A stretch of DNA of 38,832 nt from Bauldia sp. (GCA_022841545.1 JALHRF010000026.1:1-38832); one strand, 5' to 3'; counted from the first letter of the stretch, positions 26,186-35,520 are shown. Program-made: numbers and translations. The notes: a model not told the origin generated them from the letters alone.

Positions 26186-26782
26186 TCAGGTCTTCTCGGC
26201 GCTGCCGGTTGCCACCGTCTCGGCACTGTTGGCGGCAGACTGCGCCGGTGCTTTCGCGACCGCGACCATGGCGGGCCGCAGCACACGGTCGCCGATCACG
26301 TAGCCGGTTTGCACCACCTCGGCGACGGCTCCCGGCGGAACCTCGGCGGTCTCCAACTCGTATATGGCCTGGTGGAACTCGGGGTTGAACTTCTCCCCCT
26401 TGGCTTCGATCGCCTTCACGCCGAACTTGCCGAGCGTCTGTTCGAGCCCGCGCTCGGTCACCTCGACCCCATCGAGGAAGGCGGTGACCGCCTTATTGCC
26501 GCCCTCGCGCAATTCCGACGGCACCGCGGCGATCGCCCGCTTGAGGTTATCCGCAACATTCAGCATGTCGCGTGCGAAGGACGTCACGGCATATTGCCGC
26601 GAATCGGCGATCTCGCGGCTGGTCCGCTTCCTGAGGTTTTCCATCTCGGCGAAAGAGCGCGCCAAGCGGTCCTTGAGGTCGGCTACTTCCGCCTCGAGTG
26701 CAGTTCCGTCGGCGCCGCCCGGCGCGGCCTTGTCGCCCGAAACGTCCTTCGCCTCCGGCGCCGTTCCGTTGTCCTCGGCCAT
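26186..26782 (-). CDS. grpE: GrpE, nucleotide exchange factor of DnaK
   Basis: A 198-residue cochaperone that releases ADP from DnaK. The long N-terminal coiled coil (about 30-95, with LARSFAEMENLRKRTSREI) is followed by the beta-wing domain with EKFNPEFHQAIYELE and VVQTGYVIGDRVLRPAMVAVAK, the diagnostic C-terminal motif. GAGG precedes the ATG at 26782. The usual Rhizobiales partner hrcA is not next to it; it sits between fabI (convergent) and coaA. Confidence 0.95.
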   Translation of the reverse strand: MAEDNGTAPEAKDVSGDKAAPGGADGTALEAEVADLKDRLARSFAEMENLRKRTSREIADSRQYAVTSFARDMLNVADNLKRAIAAVPSELREGGNKAVTAFLDGVEVTERGLEQTLGKFGVKAIEAKGEKFNPEFHQAIYELETAEVPPGAVAEVVQTGYVIGDRVLRPAMVAVAKAPAQSAANSAETVATGSAEKT

Positions 26783-27005
26783 CGGTCCTCTCAAAGTTCT
26801 ACAGAATGGATGAATCCGCTCGGATATCAGGGTTCGGGCGGCAAAAATCAAGGCTTTCTCGGTTGTTCGCGGGCGCCTACCCGGGTGTAGGCGATGCGAT
26901 CGGATCGAACACGGGCGACGTGTCGGTGCGAAGTGACGGATATTCCGGGTCAAGATCGTCGGGTTGTGAACTTCTGCGGCAGCGGCAATGATCAGCTAGA
27001 CGCGT

Positions 27006-27959
27006 TCAAATCCGCCGGAGCGCCACCTGCTCGATACGGTGGTCCTCGCCCTTCCTGAGGATCAGGTGGGCGCGAGGTCGAGTGGGCAGGATATTCTCGC
27101 GGAGATTGATCAGGTTGATTCTCGACCAGAGGCCCTCTGCGAAGGTCATGGCCTCCTCGGTCGTGATCGAGGCGTAGCGATGGAAATAGGATTGCGGGTC
27201 GCGGAATGCCGTCTCGCGAAGCCGCAGGAAACGTTCGAGGTACCACTGACGGATCACCGCTTCCTCGGCGTCGATATAGATTGAGAAATCAAAGAAGTCC
27301 GAAACGAAGGGCACTGCCCTCCCATCCTTTGGCAGCCGCGAGGTCTGGAGCACGTTGAGCCCCTCGACGATCAGGATGTCGGGCCGCTCGACCTTGACCG
27401 CCTCGCCGGGGACGATGTCGTAGGAGAGATGCGAATAGACCGGCGCCGTGACATCCTTCTTGCCGCCCTTGATGTCGCTCAGGAAGGCGAGAAGCGCTGG
27501 CAGATCGTAGCTCTCGGGGAAGCCTTTCCGCTCCATCAGCCCCTCGCGCTTGAGCACCGCGTTGGGGAGGAGAAACCCATCGGTGGCGATCAACTCGACC
27601 CTGGGGGTGTTCGGCCAGCGGCGAAGGAGAGCGCGGAGAAGCCGTGCGGTTGTCGACTTGCCGACCGCCACCGACCCGGCGATGCCGATGATGAAGGGCG
27701 TGACGCCGTCATGGGTGCCAAGGAAGGTACGGGTCGCGGCGTAGAGACCCTGGATCGCCGCCACGTGCAGGCTGAGGAGTCGGGTGACTGGCAGGTAGAT
27801 GTGCACGACCTCGTCGAGCGAGATGGGGTCGTTGAGGCTCTTCAACCGGTTGACGTCGGCCTCGGTCAGGGTCAGCGGCGTGTCGGCGCGAAGCGCGGCC
27901 CACTCGGCCCGGCTGAAGAACAGATAGGGCGAGAGAGCGTTGGGAGCGGCCTGGTCCAT
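27006..27959 (-). CDS. coaA: Pantothenate kinase type I
   Basis: Catalyses the first, regulated step of coenzyme A synthesis. The 317 residues show the P-loop [35 protein letters not shown], and [11 protein letters not shown], matching E. coli CoaA in order and length. It is last in the his operon; the hisE stop overlaps the two candidate ATG codons (27962 and 27959). The second is chosen because GAGG is better spaced. This his-coaA arrangement is characteristic of Rhizobiales. Confidence 0.95.
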   Translation of the reverse strand: MDQAAPNALSPYLFFSRAEWAALRADTPLTLTEADVNRLKSLNDPISLDEVVHIYLPVTRLLSLHVAAIQGLYAATRTFLGTHDGVTPFIIGIAGSVAVGKSTTARLLRALLRRWPNTPRVELIATDGFLLPNAVLKREGLMERKGFPESYDLPALLAFLSDIKGGKKDVTAPVYSHLSYDIVPGEAVKVERPDILIVEGLNVLQTSRLPKDGRAVPFVSDFFDFSIYIDAEEAVIRQWYLERFLRLRETAFRDPQSYFHRYASITTEEAMTFAEGLWSRINLINLRENILPTRPRAHLILRKGEDHRIEQVALRRI

Positions 27960-28303
27960 CATGCCTCGGTGTCCCTCCGCCGCCGTGACGCCTTCTCGGC
28001 AAGGCCGCTCTGTGCCGTCCGAGTCTTGAGTTCCGCCATCACCGCAGCGAGCGGAACGCGACGGGCTTCGAGCATCACAAGAAGATGGTAGAGAACATCG
28101 GCAGCTTCCGCGGTCAGTGCGGCGTCGTCCTCGACGACCGCGGCGAGCGCCGCCTCCACCGCCTCCTCGCCGAACTTCTTGGCGCACCTGCCAACTCCGG
28201 CGCCGATGAGCTTGGCCGTGTAGGAACCCGCGTCGCCGGAGCGCGCCCGTTCAGCAACGATCGCCGCGAGGTCCGCAAGGGAGAAGTCGGTCAATTCAGC
28301 CAT
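27959..28303 (-). CDS. hisE: Phosphoribosyl-ATP pyrophosphatase HisE
   Basis: Second step of histidine synthesis: hydrolysis of PR-ATP to PR-AMP and pyrophosphate. The 114-residue all-alpha protein has the MazG-like signature [10 protein letters not shown] and [15 protein letters not shown] with [13 protein letters not shown], the metal-binding acidic residues. It is a stand-alone HisE, not fused to HisI. It overlaps hisF by eight bases upstream and touches coaA downstream. A basic tail ([10 protein letters not shown]) ends it. Confidence 0.94.
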   Translation of the reverse strand: MAELTDFSLADLAAIVAERARSGDAGSYTAKLIGAGVGRCAKKFGEEAVEAALAAVVEDDAALTAEAADVLYHLLVMLEARRVPLAAVMAELKTRTAQSGLAEKASRRRRDTEA

Positions 28304-29072
28304 CGAGACGCACCGGGATGCCGAAGGCCGCCATATGCTCCTTGGCCTGGCGGATCGCGAATGTGCCGAAGTGAAAGATCGAAGCGGCGAGCACCGCCGA
28401 GGCATGGCCCTCATTGACGCCGTCGACGAGGTGATCGAGACGCCCGACGCCGCCTGAGGCGATCACCGGCACCGGCACGGCGTCGGCGACCGCCCGCGTG
28501 AGTCCGAGGTCGAAGCCGTCGCCGGTACCGTCGCGGTCCATGGAGGTGAGGAGTATCTCGCCTGCGCCGAGCCGCGCCACTTCGACGGCATAGTCGACCG
28601 CGTCGAGTCCCGTCGGGTTGCGGCCGCCATGGGTGAAGATCTCCCAACGACCGGAATCTCCTTTGCGGCTCACTTTTTTCGCATCGATCGCGACGACGAT
28701 CGCCTGCGCGCCGAACTTCTCGGAGGCTTCGGCGACGATCCGCCGGTCGCGCACCGCGGCCGTGTTGATTGACACCTTGTCGGCCCCGGCGAGCATCAAT
28801 GCCCTCACGTCCTCGACGGTCCGTACGCCCCCGCCGACCGTCACCGGCATGAAGCAGACCTCCGCCGTGCGGGCGACGACATCAAGAATCGTGCTCCGGT
28901 TCTCGTGGCTGGCGGTGATATCTAGGAAGCAGAGCTCGTCGGCCCCGGCGGCATCGTAGGCCCGGGCCGACTCGACCGGGTCGCCAGCGTCAGCGAGGTC
29001 GACGAAGCGGACGCCCTTGACGACACGGCCGTCCTTGACGTCGAGGCAGGGGATAACCCGGACCTTCAGCAT
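28296..29072 (-). CDS. hisF: Imidazole glycerol phosphate synthase cyclase subunit HisF
   Basis: A (beta/alpha)8 barrel that uses ammonia from HisH to close the imidazole ring, yielding IGP and AICAR. The 258 residues begin [18 protein letters not shown] with the catalytic Asp, contain the catalytic Asp in [16 protein letters not shown], and have phosphate-binding [13 protein letters not shown]. The start overlaps the hisA stop (TGATG at 29070-29074). Its partner hisH lies two genes upstream. Confidence 0.96.
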   Translation of the reverse strand: MLKVRVIPCLDVKDGRVVKGVRFVDLADAGDPVESARAYDAAGADELCFLDITASHENRSTILDVVARTAEVCFMPVTVGGGVRTVEDVRALMLAGADKVSINTAAVRDRRIVAEASEKFGAQAIVVAIDAKKVSRKGDSGRWEIFTHGGRNPTGLDAVDYAVEVARLGAGEILLTSMDRDGTGDGFDLGLTRAVADAVPVPVIASGGVGRLDHLVDGVNEGHASAVLAASIFHFGTFAIRQAKEHMAAFGIPVRLDG

Positions 29073-29803
29073 CAGGCCGCCTCCCGCAACATCGCGAGCG
29101 CCGCGCTCGGGTCGAGCCGGCCGTCGTAGAGGGCGCGGCCGGCAATTGTCCCCGCCAGACGCCGGTAGCGCGGCGAGACCAGCCGCGCGATGTCGTCGAT
29201 TCCCGCCAATCCGCCGGAGGCGATCACCGGAATTGTCACCGCCTCGGCGAGCCGGAGCGTCGCGTCGAGATTGAGGCCGGCGAGGATGCCGTCGCGGTCG
29301 ATGTCGGTGTAGATGACGGCGGCGACGCCGGCGTCCTCGAAGCGGCGCGCGAGGTCCACGGCGTCGATTTCGGTTGCCTCGGCCCAGCCGCTGACGGCGA
29401 CGCGGCCGCCGCGTGCATCTATGCCCACCGCGATCCGGCCGGGATGGCGGCTGGCCGCGGCCCGCACCATGGCGGGATCGCGAACTGCCACCGTTCCGAG
29501 GATGACGCGGGCGATGCCCTTGTCGAGCCAGGCGTCGATGCCGGCATGGTCGCGAATGCCGCCGCCGAGCTGGACGGGGATATCTACCGCGGCGAGGATC
29601 GCCTCGACGGCGGCGCCGTTTTCCGAGCGGCCGGCGAAAGCGCCATTGAGATCAACCACATGCAGAAACTCGAAACCCGCGTCGGCAAAGGCGCGGGCCT
29701 GGGCGGCGGGGTCCGAGCCGAAGACGGTGGCGCGCGCCATCTCGCCCTTCTCCAGGCGCACGCACTGGCCGTCCTTCAGGTCGATGGCGGGGAACAGGAT
29801 CAT
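29072..29803 (-). CDS. hisA: ProFAR isomerase HisA
   Basis: Amadori isomerase acting just before HisHF. The 243-residue barrel has catalytic Asp in [14 protein letters not shown] and the second Asp in [14 protein letters not shown], with phosphate-binding loops VQLGGGIRD and [12 protein letters not shown] 29803 lies ten bases after the stop of a membrane-protein gene, within the same transcription unit. Confidence 0.96.
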   Translation of the reverse strand: MILFPAIDLKDGQCVRLEKGEMARATVFGSDPAAQARAFADAGFEFLHVVDLNGAFAGRSENGAAVEAILAAVDIPVQLGGGIRDHAGIDAWLDKGIARVILGTVAVRDPAMVRAAASRHPGRIAVGIDARGGRVAVSGWAEATEIDAVDLARRFEDAGVAAVIYTDIDRDGILAGLNLDATLRLAEAVTIPVIASGGLAGIDDIARLVSPRYRRLAGTIAGRALYDGRLDPSAALAMLREAA

Positions 29804-29813
29804 GGCGACGCTT

Positions 29814-30317
29814 CTAGCGGTTGATCTCGACGAGGAGAACCCAGGCGTCGACCACCGCCTTGACGAAGGCGAGGATGACGCCCCCGGCAAGCCAGTAATA
29901 CCCGCCGGTCGCGCCGTAAAGCACCAGAATGCCGCCGACGAGCCAGGGAATTGTCGCCGCCTCGAGGAGGGCGACATTGGCGAGGAACGTGACCGGGTTC
30001 TGCTGCGGGGTGCGGTGACGCCAGCCGATCCACTCGATGGCGCTGCCGGCCAGCCAGATCACGCTGCCGACGGCGAGAATGCCAAGCCCGGCAAGGGTTT
30101 GCGAGAGGCCCGGCATGAGGAGGAGGGAGGACACCGCCAGGATGGCGATGAGGAGAAGAAGCGCCAGGAAGCCGCGGAGCGGCAGGAAGGGCGCCGCAAG
30201 AATCTTGTTGAGATTCAACGAGATGCCGACGAAGAGCAGGCCCGCCAGCGCCGCCGCCGCGCCGACCTGCGCGGCAAAGAAGGCCGCCCAGTCGGCGAGC
30301 GCCGTCACGGGTTCCAC
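29814..30317 (-). CDS. Four-helix membrane protein inside the his operon, unassigned
   Basis: A 167-residue hydrophobic protein with about four predicted membrane segments (near 14-34, 50-70, 80-100 and 125-160). Motifs visible are [15 protein letters not shown] and a terminal [12 protein letters not shown]. No catalytic motif is seen. The gene overlaps the hisH stop, with GTG starts at 30317 or 30308, and ends ten bases before hisA, so it is translated within the his unit. Nothing in the sequence ties it to histidine synthesis. Confidence 0.78.
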   Translation of the reverse strand: MEPVTALADWAAFFAAQVGAAAALAGLLFVGISLNLNKILAAPFLPLRGFLALLLLIAILAVSSLLLMPGLSQTLAGLGILAVGSVIWLAGSAIEWIGWRHRTPQQNPVTFLANVALLEAATIPWLVGGILVLYGATGGYYWLAGGVILAFVKAVVDAWVLLVEINR

Positions 30318-30955
30318 TTGAGGAAATTGCCGATCATCGCCAGCCCGAGCTTCTGGCTCTTCTCGGGGTGGAACTGGGTGCCGGCGACGTTGCCGCGGGC
30401 GACGATGGCGGTGACCGGGCCGCCGTAGTCGGCGACCGCGACGACGTCGCTCTCGTCATCGGCAACCAATTGAAATCCATGGAGAAAATAGGCGTGCCAG
30501 CCGTCCGGGCCGGTGGCGATGCCGTCGAGGAGGGGGTGGGCGGCGCGGGCACCGATGGTGTTCCAGCCCATGTGCGGCACCTTGAGCGCGGGGTCGGCGG
30601 GGGCGACGGCGCGGACTTCGCCGGGGATGCGGTCGAGACCGGGCATGACTCCGTGTTCGAGGCCGCGGGTGGCGAGGAGCTGCATGCCGACGCAAATGCC
30701 GAGAAACGGCCGGCCGCGGCGGTCGACGGCCTCGGCAATCGCCTCGACCATGCCGGGGACGGAATCGAGGCTCCGCCGGCAGTCGGCGAAGGCTCCGTCG
30801 CCGGGGAGCACCACCCGGTCGGCCTTCGCGACGACGTCGGGATCCGATGTGATTTCAACGACTTGACGCTTCCCCGACGCGGCGATCATGCGCTCGAAGG
30901 CCTTCGATGCCGAGCGTAGGTTGCCGGCGCCGTAGTCGATGAGGGCGATGGTCAC
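30305..30955 (-). CDS. hisH: Imidazole glycerol phosphate synthase glutaminase subunit HisH
   Basis: Class I glutamine amidotransferase that supplies ammonia to HisF. The 216 residues contain the triad Cys (FLGICVGMQLL), His and Glu (TQFHPEKSQ), and the oxyanion strand VVLPGDGAFADC. The GTG start at 30955 overlaps the stop of the upstream DUF2628 gene (GTGA), so it is coupled. Confidence 0.96.
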   Translation of the reverse strand: MTIALIDYGAGNLRSASKAFERMIAASGKRQVVEITSDPDVVAKADRVVLPGDGAFADCRRSLDSVPGMVEAIAEAVDRRGRPFLGICVGMQLLATRGLEHGVMPGLDRIPGEVRAVAPADPALKVPHMGWNTIGARAAHPLLDGIATGPDGWHAYFLHGFQLVADDESDVVAVADYGGPVTAIVARGNVAGTQFHPEKSQKLGLAMIGNFLKWNP

Positions 30956-31524
30956 CGGCGGTGTCCGGGAGCGGGGAAAAGTCCGACGATCCCGGGTCCG
31001 GCGCGCGGCGGATGCACGGGCGGCGGCACGGGCGTCCACGGGGGCTGCACGGACGGCTGCGCGGCCGCCGACGACGGCAGGAACGACGCGGAGGACCGTG
31101 CGGGCGTCGCCGACGGCGGCACGGACGCAGCGGGACCGGGAGAGACGTCGGCCGATGCCGCCTCGGCGAAGAAACGGCGCTCGGCGTCCTCGATCCGCCG
31201 CCCCTCGACCACGCCGACGAGGACATATCCCCGCCGCTCGAGGGTCCAGCGGCGGAAGCCGTTCGCCTCGAGCGCGAACCAGACGCCGAAGAGGATCATC
31301 ACCGCGGTCGAGGCGTCGGGGGCGGGGACGCCGGCGAGGATCGAGAGGACCACGATGGCGACGACCCAGATCAGCAGCGTCAGCCAGAGTCGGTTCCAGA
31401 TGAGCCAGACCGGCGGGATGAACAGCGCCGGCCAGGAGAAGCCGTCCTTGACGAAGACGAACCCGGCCGGGTCGGCGGCGACGCCGTCGGCGGCAGGGGG
31501 AGCGTGGACGGTGAAGATGGTCAT
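30952..31524 (-). CDS. DUF2628 family membrane protein
   Basis: A 190-residue protein. The N-terminal ~110 residues match DUF2628: FVFVKDGFSWPALFIPPVWLIW, then two or three membrane segments and RRGYVLVGVVEG. The last ~65 residues are a Pro/Ala/Ser-rich tail, probably disordered. A DUF2628 gene between hisB and hisH is a recurring Rhizobiales arrangement; its function is unknown. Its stop overlaps the hisH start. Confidence 0.85.
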   Translation of the reverse strand: MTIFTVHAPPAADGVAADPAGFVFVKDGFSWPALFIPPVWLIWNRLWLTLLIWVVAIVVLSILAGVPAPDASTAVMILFGVWFALEANGFRRWTLERRGYVLVGVVEGRRIEDAERRFFAEAASADVSPGPAASVPPSATPARSSASFLPSSAAAQPSVQPPWTPVPPPVHPPRAGPGIVGLFPAPGHRR

Positions 31525-31939
31525 GGGCGGTCCGCCTGGGAAAAGGTCTCCGCCAGCGAGATCGTGAGACTGCCCACCTCCTAGCCTCCCACTCTCCGAG
31601 CGCCTCGGCAGTCGCGACGGTACGGAAGTCCCGCCTCCTCTCCCGTTGGGAGAGGATAGCGAGACTTGCTTCGCGAAGCGAAGCGTCGTCGAGCTTGGTG
31701 AGGGGCGGGACCTGTCGGAGAACGGAGCCCGCGTGGCCCTTTTTCGGCTTCGCTTCGCCCCTCACCAACGTCGCCTAAGCCCACCAATCGGTGCGCAAGG
31801 CTCCGTACCCTCTCCCGACGGGAGAGGGGGAGGCCTGCATCAGCGTCGGGCCTCGCGGGACCGAGCGAGTGACCTGCAGCCCGGACATGCGGCGGACGCG
31901 CCGGCCGTTCGCCTTCGATGGTTTGTGCCGTCATCGCCG
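31525..31939. repeat. hisB-DUF2628 intergenic region with an inverted-repeat element
   Basis: This 415-base gap has no gene. It contains the short palindromes CCTCTCCCGTTGGGAGAGG (31637-31655) and CCCTCTCCCGACGGGAGAGGG (31808-31828). Between them TTGGTGAGGGGCG (31695-31707) is matched by its reverse complement CGCCCCTCACCAA (31756-31768). The whole 31637-31828 block is thus an imperfect inverted repeat about 190 bases long, typical of small non-autonomous elements scattered in rhizobial genomes. It interrupts the his run and may cause hisB to be transcribed separately from the genes downstream. Confidence 0.65.
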
Positions 31940-32533
31940 CTATCCCGCCAGGCTGCCCTTGGTCGAGGGGACGCGGGTCCCCTCTCGCGGGTCGATGGCG
32001 ACCGCGGCGCGGAGCGCGCGGGCGACCGCCTTGAAGCAGGTCTCGGCGATGTGGTGGTTGTTCTCGCCGTAGAGGTTTTCGATGTGGAGCGTGAGGCCGC
32101 CGTTCTGGGCGAAGGCCTGGAAGAATTCCCTGAACAGCTCGGTGTCGAAATCGCCGACCTTGTCGCGGCTGAAGGCGACCTTCCAGACGAGATACGGCCG
32201 GCCGGAGACATCGACCGCGCAGCGGGTCAGCGCCTCGTCCATGGCGAGGTGGACGTCGCCATAGCGGGCGATGCCGGCACGGTCCCCCAGCGCCTCCCGG
32301 AGCGCCTGGCCGAGCGCGATGCCGACATCCTCGGCGGTGTGGTGCTGGTCGATATGGAGGTCGCCCTTCGCGGTGACGTCGATGTCGATCAGGCTGTGGC
32401 GGGCGAGCTGCTCCAGCATGTGGTCGAGGAAGCCGATGCCGGTCGCGATCCCGGCCTTGCCCGAGCCGTCGAGGGCGACGGCGACGGCGATGTCGGTCTC
32501 TTTGGTCTTCCGCGAGATTCTGGCCGTGCGCAT
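31940..32533 (-). CDS. hisB: Imidazoleglycerol-phosphate dehydratase HisB
   Basis: Dehydrates IGP to imidazole acetol phosphate using Mn2+. The 197 residues contain the paired metal motifs [14 protein letters not shown] and [17 protein letters not shown], and [13 protein letters not shown]. It is monofunctional (no phosphatase domain), as usual in alphaproteobacteria. It is the first gene of the his run on the minus strand. Confidence 0.96.
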   Translation of the reverse strand: MRTARISRKTKETDIAVAVALDGSGKAGIATGIGFLDHMLEQLARHSLIDIDVTAKGDLHIDQHHTAEDVGIALGQALREALGDRAGIARYGDVHLAMDEALTRCAVDVSGRPYLVWKVAFSRDKVGDFDTELFREFFQAFAQNGGLTLHIENLYGENNHHIAETCFKAVARALRAAVAIDPREGTRVPSTKGSLAG

Positions 32534-32781
32534 GGCGGCGTTCCGGGGCGGGTGAACTGCGGCGGGGTTTTAGCAGGCGACGCGGGGAGTGACAAAGGGG
32601 GAGTGGCAGTAGGCGGGTAACTCCTTAGAGAGTTGTCTTCCGACGAAGAACAGCATCGATGATCGGGAGGCGCCGTGCTGGGTACTTGCAGTTAGGTTAC
32701 CCGGATGCTTGCGATCGGCATGTCGGAGAATGCCCAAGACGATCCTTGAAATTCAGCGCCCACTTGAGGGACACTCAGCCT
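32534..32781. promoter_or_regulatory. hisB / STAND-nuclease divergent intergenic region
   Basis: A 248-base gap that must hold both promoters. Only a small inverted repeat, AACTC-N6-GAGTT at 32619-32634, was seen. Base composition becomes noticeably more AT-rich from about 32600 on, marking the left edge of the accessory segment. No confident promoter boxes were identified. Confidence 0.35.
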
Positions 32782-35064
32782 ATGAGCACATTGCCGATAC
32801 CTTCGGTCCAGGCGACTGAGGTCAATTACGAGCTTCACACGCTCGGCTGGAAGGCGTTTCAGCAATTGTGCGTCACGATTGCAAGCGAACTCTGGGGCCA
32901 GACTGTCCAAGGCTATTTTGAAGGAAATGACGGCGGGCGCGATGGCGGTTTTTATGGGGCTTGGGTTCCAAGAGGCAACGAGAAACTGGACGGGTCATTT
33001 GCAGTACAATGTAAGTTTTCCGCTTTGCCAAATCGCAGTTTGGCGTTCTCCGATTTGTCCGAGGAACTAGCGAAAGCACGGCGACTCGCTTCGCGTGGTC
33101 TGGCCGACAATTACATCCTCTTTACAAACCTCCGCCTTACGGGAAAGGTAGATGAGGAAATTGTCGCAACATTCGAGACTGTTGCCGGCATCAAGAAGTG
33201 TCTTTGTTACGGATCGGATCGGATTAGCCAATTTATTCGAGAGTCGCCGCGCCTGCGAATGCTCGTGCCACGGGTCTACGGTTTGGGCGATCTTAGCCAA
33301 ATTCTCGACCACCGTGCATACGATCAGGCCCGAGAAATTCTCAGCGCCATGGGTGACGATCTGGCAAAATTCGTGATTACTGACGCATATCGAAATAGCG
33401 CGAAGGCCCTTGTCGAACACGGCTTTGTTCTGCTGTTAGGTGAGCCCGCATGCGGCAAGTCCTCAATAGCAGCAGCTTTGGCTCTTGGGGCCATAGACGA
33501 ATGGAGCTGCTCGACACTAAAAATCCGGGACGCAAGCGACTTCGTTGCGCATTCCAATCCAAACGAACCCAAGCAGTTCTTCTGGGTTGATGACGCCTTT
33601 GGTGTAACGCAGTTGGACTGGCAGACGACTATTGATTGGAATGGAGCGTTTGCGCATATTCGAGGCGCCATTCGACGGGGCGCGCGCTTTGTATTCACAT
33701 CTCGCGATTACATCTATCGCAATGCTCGCAACTTCTTAAAGGAATCAGCGCTTCCAGTGCTCAATGAGTCGCAGGTAGTCATTCGGGTGGAACAGCTTAC
33801 CAAGGATGAGCGTGAGCAGATTCTTTACAATCACATTCGCCTTGGCCCACAGCCTGCGGAGTTCAAAGGCGAAATAAAGCCCTTCCTTGCGGGGGTCGCG
33901 GCAAATAGCCGATTTAGCCCCGAGTTGGCTCGCCGGTTGGGCCATCCCGCCTTTACCAAGGGCCTTCATCTGTCAGCCGCTGGCTTGACTAACTTCGTAG
34001 AGCATCCGGTTGAACTGCTAAAGGAGATTATACGAACTCTAGATGCGGCAAGTCGATCGGCGATCGCGCTTGTATTCATGCGAGGCGGTTTGCTGGCCAG
34101 TCCCGTAACACTGAGCGCCGACGAGCAACGAGCCATTGACCTCTTGGGCGCCAGTTCCGCTGATGCTCGAGCCGCATTGGCTGTGCTTGAAGGAAGTATT
34201 CTTGTCCAAATTCAGCAACGCGGTAGCCATTTCTGGAGGTTTAAACATCCAACCATCCGTGACGCCTTCGGGTCGCTTGTAGCGGAAAATCGTGAGCTTA
34301 TGGATATCTATCTCGCCGGAACACCCGTCGATCAGTTACTTTCTGAAATCTCCTGTGGCGACGTCGATTTAGAGGGTGTGAAGGTCAGGGTACCTTCGGA
34401 TCGATTCGATACCTTGGCAGATCGAGTTGAGGATTTTTGTCGCAGTCGTCGACAGAGCCGGGACACGGTCGAACGCTTTTTAGCATTCCGATGCGGCAAG
34501 GACTTCTTGCAGCGGTATATCGAGCGAAATCCGCTTTTGGTGCCAAACCTCTATGTGATGTCGTATTTCTACGCCGTATCGGGAGTGGATCTTATCAATC
34601 GGCTGCACGAGTTTGATTTACTGCCTGAATCCGCACGGCTGCGCCATATGAACTCTGTACGCGATTTGGCCGTGAGCACGCCCGACTCCGGATTTTTAAA
34701 CGATCTTCACGTCAGCTTCCTCACCGATGAGGAGAGGCAAGATATCCTGCAGCATGTACACATATCGCTGCTCCCGCAGCTCGACTTCTGCGTCGAAAAC
34801 TGGCGTGACAATTACCGAGGTGGGGAGGAACCAAGCTCTTATTTTAGCCCACTTGAAGATGCACTGAAGGATTATGGAAGGGAATTTGCTGGCGACGCTA
34901 ACGCTGAAGTTCAGATTGCCGATGCTCTTGCCAAGATCGAGGAAGCGGTTGAAGAATTGAGTGTTCCAGAACAGGACTACGACTACTCGGCGTATCGGCG
35001 GCAACAGTCAGGCCCCCTCGCCACTGACGGGTCGCGCTCCACTTTCGATGACGTCGATCAATGA
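32782..35064 (+). CDS. Mrr-like nuclease fused to nSTAND-type NTPase, probable antiphage protein
   Basis: A 760-residue protein. Residues 15-110 look like a restriction-endonuclease fold: EGNDGGRDGGF with Asp54, then AVQCKFS with the Q76-C-K78 form of the PD-(D/E)XK motif seen in Mrr-type enzymes. Residues ~190-400 form a STAND-like NTPase: Walker A GEPACGKSS (220-228), Walker B FFWVDDAFG (266-274), and the arginine-bearing VFTSRDYIYRNARN (303-316), as in nSTAND3 proteins. The last ~350 residues are helical and unrecognised, the expected sensor region. The gene is AT-richer than its neighbours, suggesting transfer. The ATG at 32782 follows GAGGG; an upstream in-frame extension to 32659 looks non-coding. 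Confidence 0.8.
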   Translation: MSTLPIPSVQATEVNYELHTLGWKAFQQLCVTIASELWGQTVQGYFEGNDGGRDGGFYGAWVPRGNEKLDGSFAVQCKFSALPNRSLAFSDLSEELAKARRLASRGLADNYILFTNLRLTGKVDEEIVATFETVAGIKKCLCYGSDRISQFIRESPRLRMLVPRVYGLGDLSQILDHRAYDQAREILSAMGDDLAKFVITDAYRNSAKALVEHGFVLLLGEPACGKSSIAAALALGAIDEWSCSTLKIRDASDFVAHSNPNEPKQFFWVDDAFGVTQLDWQTTIDWNGAFAHIRGAIRRGARFVFTSRDYIYRNARNFLKESALPVLNESQVVIRVEQLTKDEREQILYNHIRLGPQPAEFKGEIKPFLAGVAANSRFSPELARRLGHPAFTKGLHLSAAGLTNFVEHPVELLKEIIRTLDAASRSAIALVFMRGGLLASPVTLSADEQRAIDLLGASSADARAALAVLEGSILVQIQQRGSHFWRFKHPTIRDAFGSLVAENRELMDIYLAGTPVDQLLSEISCGDVDLEGVKVRVPSDRFDTLADRVEDFCRSRRQSRDTVERFLAFRCGKDFLQRYIERNPLLVPNLYVMSYFYAVSGVDLINRLHEFDLLPESARLRHMNSVRDLAVSTPDSGFLNDLHVSFLTDEERQDILQHVHISLLPQLDFCVENWRDNYRGGEEPSSYFSPLEDALKDYGREFAGDANAEVQIADALAKIEEAVEELSVPEQDYDYSAYRRQQSGPLATDGSRSTFDDVDQ

Positions 35065-35100
35065 ATTCTTGGCTCCGGCGATAGCATCAGGATGCCTCCC

Positions 35101-35358
35101 ATGCGCATCACCGTCACCCTCGACCCGGACGTCGATACGCTGCTCCGCAAGGAGGTGCGGCGGCGCGGCGAGCCGTTCAAGCAAGTGCTGAACAACGCGA
35201 TCCGTGCCGGGCTTCGCAACATGAAGCCGCGCGACGGAGGCTTCGTGCCGCTCGTCTTCGACATGGGCAAGCCGCGCGTCGATCTCACGAAGGCCGTGGC
35301 GCTGGCGGATTCGCTGGAAGACGAAGAGCTGATCGGCGGGTACCGGCGCAGGCGATGA
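35101..35358 (+). CDS. VapB/ribbon-helix-helix-type antitoxin (orphan)
   Basis: An 85-residue protein with an N-terminal DNA-binding strand-helix-helix (RITVTLDPDVDTLLRKEVRRRG, then FKQVLNNAIRAGL) and an acidic C-terminal neutralising region (ALADSLEDEELIGGYRRRR). This is the typical layout of VapB antitoxins. ATG 35101 is preferred over 35092 because AGG lies nine bases ahead of it. Its stop overlaps the start of a toxin fragment (ATGA at 35355-35358). The toxin is broken, so the antitoxin appears to be a remnant or a free regulator. Confidence 0.72.
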   Translation: MRITVTLDPDVDTLLRKEVRRRGEPFKQVLNNAIRAGLRNMKPRDGGFVPLVFDMGKPRVDLTKAVALADSLEDEELIGGYRRRR

Positions 35359-35477
35359 TCCTGCCGGACGCCAATGTCCCTCTCGAGGTCGTTGAAGCGA
35401 GTAGTGAACCCCGCCACGGCACGAGCCCCTCCCGAACGCGCTTTGCGCGTTCGACCTCCCCTCAAGGGGGAGGTTAA
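35355..35477 (+). pseudogene. VapC PIN-domain toxin, truncated after about eight codons
   Basis: Starting at the ATG that overlaps the antitoxin stop, the frame opens with MILPDANV. This is the usual first strand of a VapC PIN domain, including its first catalytic Asp. Similarity ends at once, and the frame runs into the first hairpin repeat and stops at 35475-35477. No other PIN motif is found nearby, so the rest of the gene has been deleted or replaced, probably when the repeats arrived. Confidence 0.6.
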
Positions 35478-35483
35478 GGGCGC
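35426..35483 (+). repeat. Hairpin repeat copy A (forward)
   Basis: It has two adjacent hairpins. Stem 1 is CGAACGCGC/GCGCGTTCG (35433-35453) with a TTT loop. Stem 2 is ACCTCCCC/GGGGGAGGT (35454-35474). A CCCCTCCC leader comes before them. It lies at the point where the vapC remnant loses similarity. Confidence 0.85.
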
Positions 35484-35520
35484 GTCTTGCTTCACGACCT
35501 CGTTTCAATAAGCGCCGACG

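Noticed and set aside
32659..32781. Upstream extension of the STAND nuclease
   Set aside because: The extra residues look like non-coding sequence, and a GAGGG-preceded ATG at 32782 gives a natural start just before the nuclease domain.
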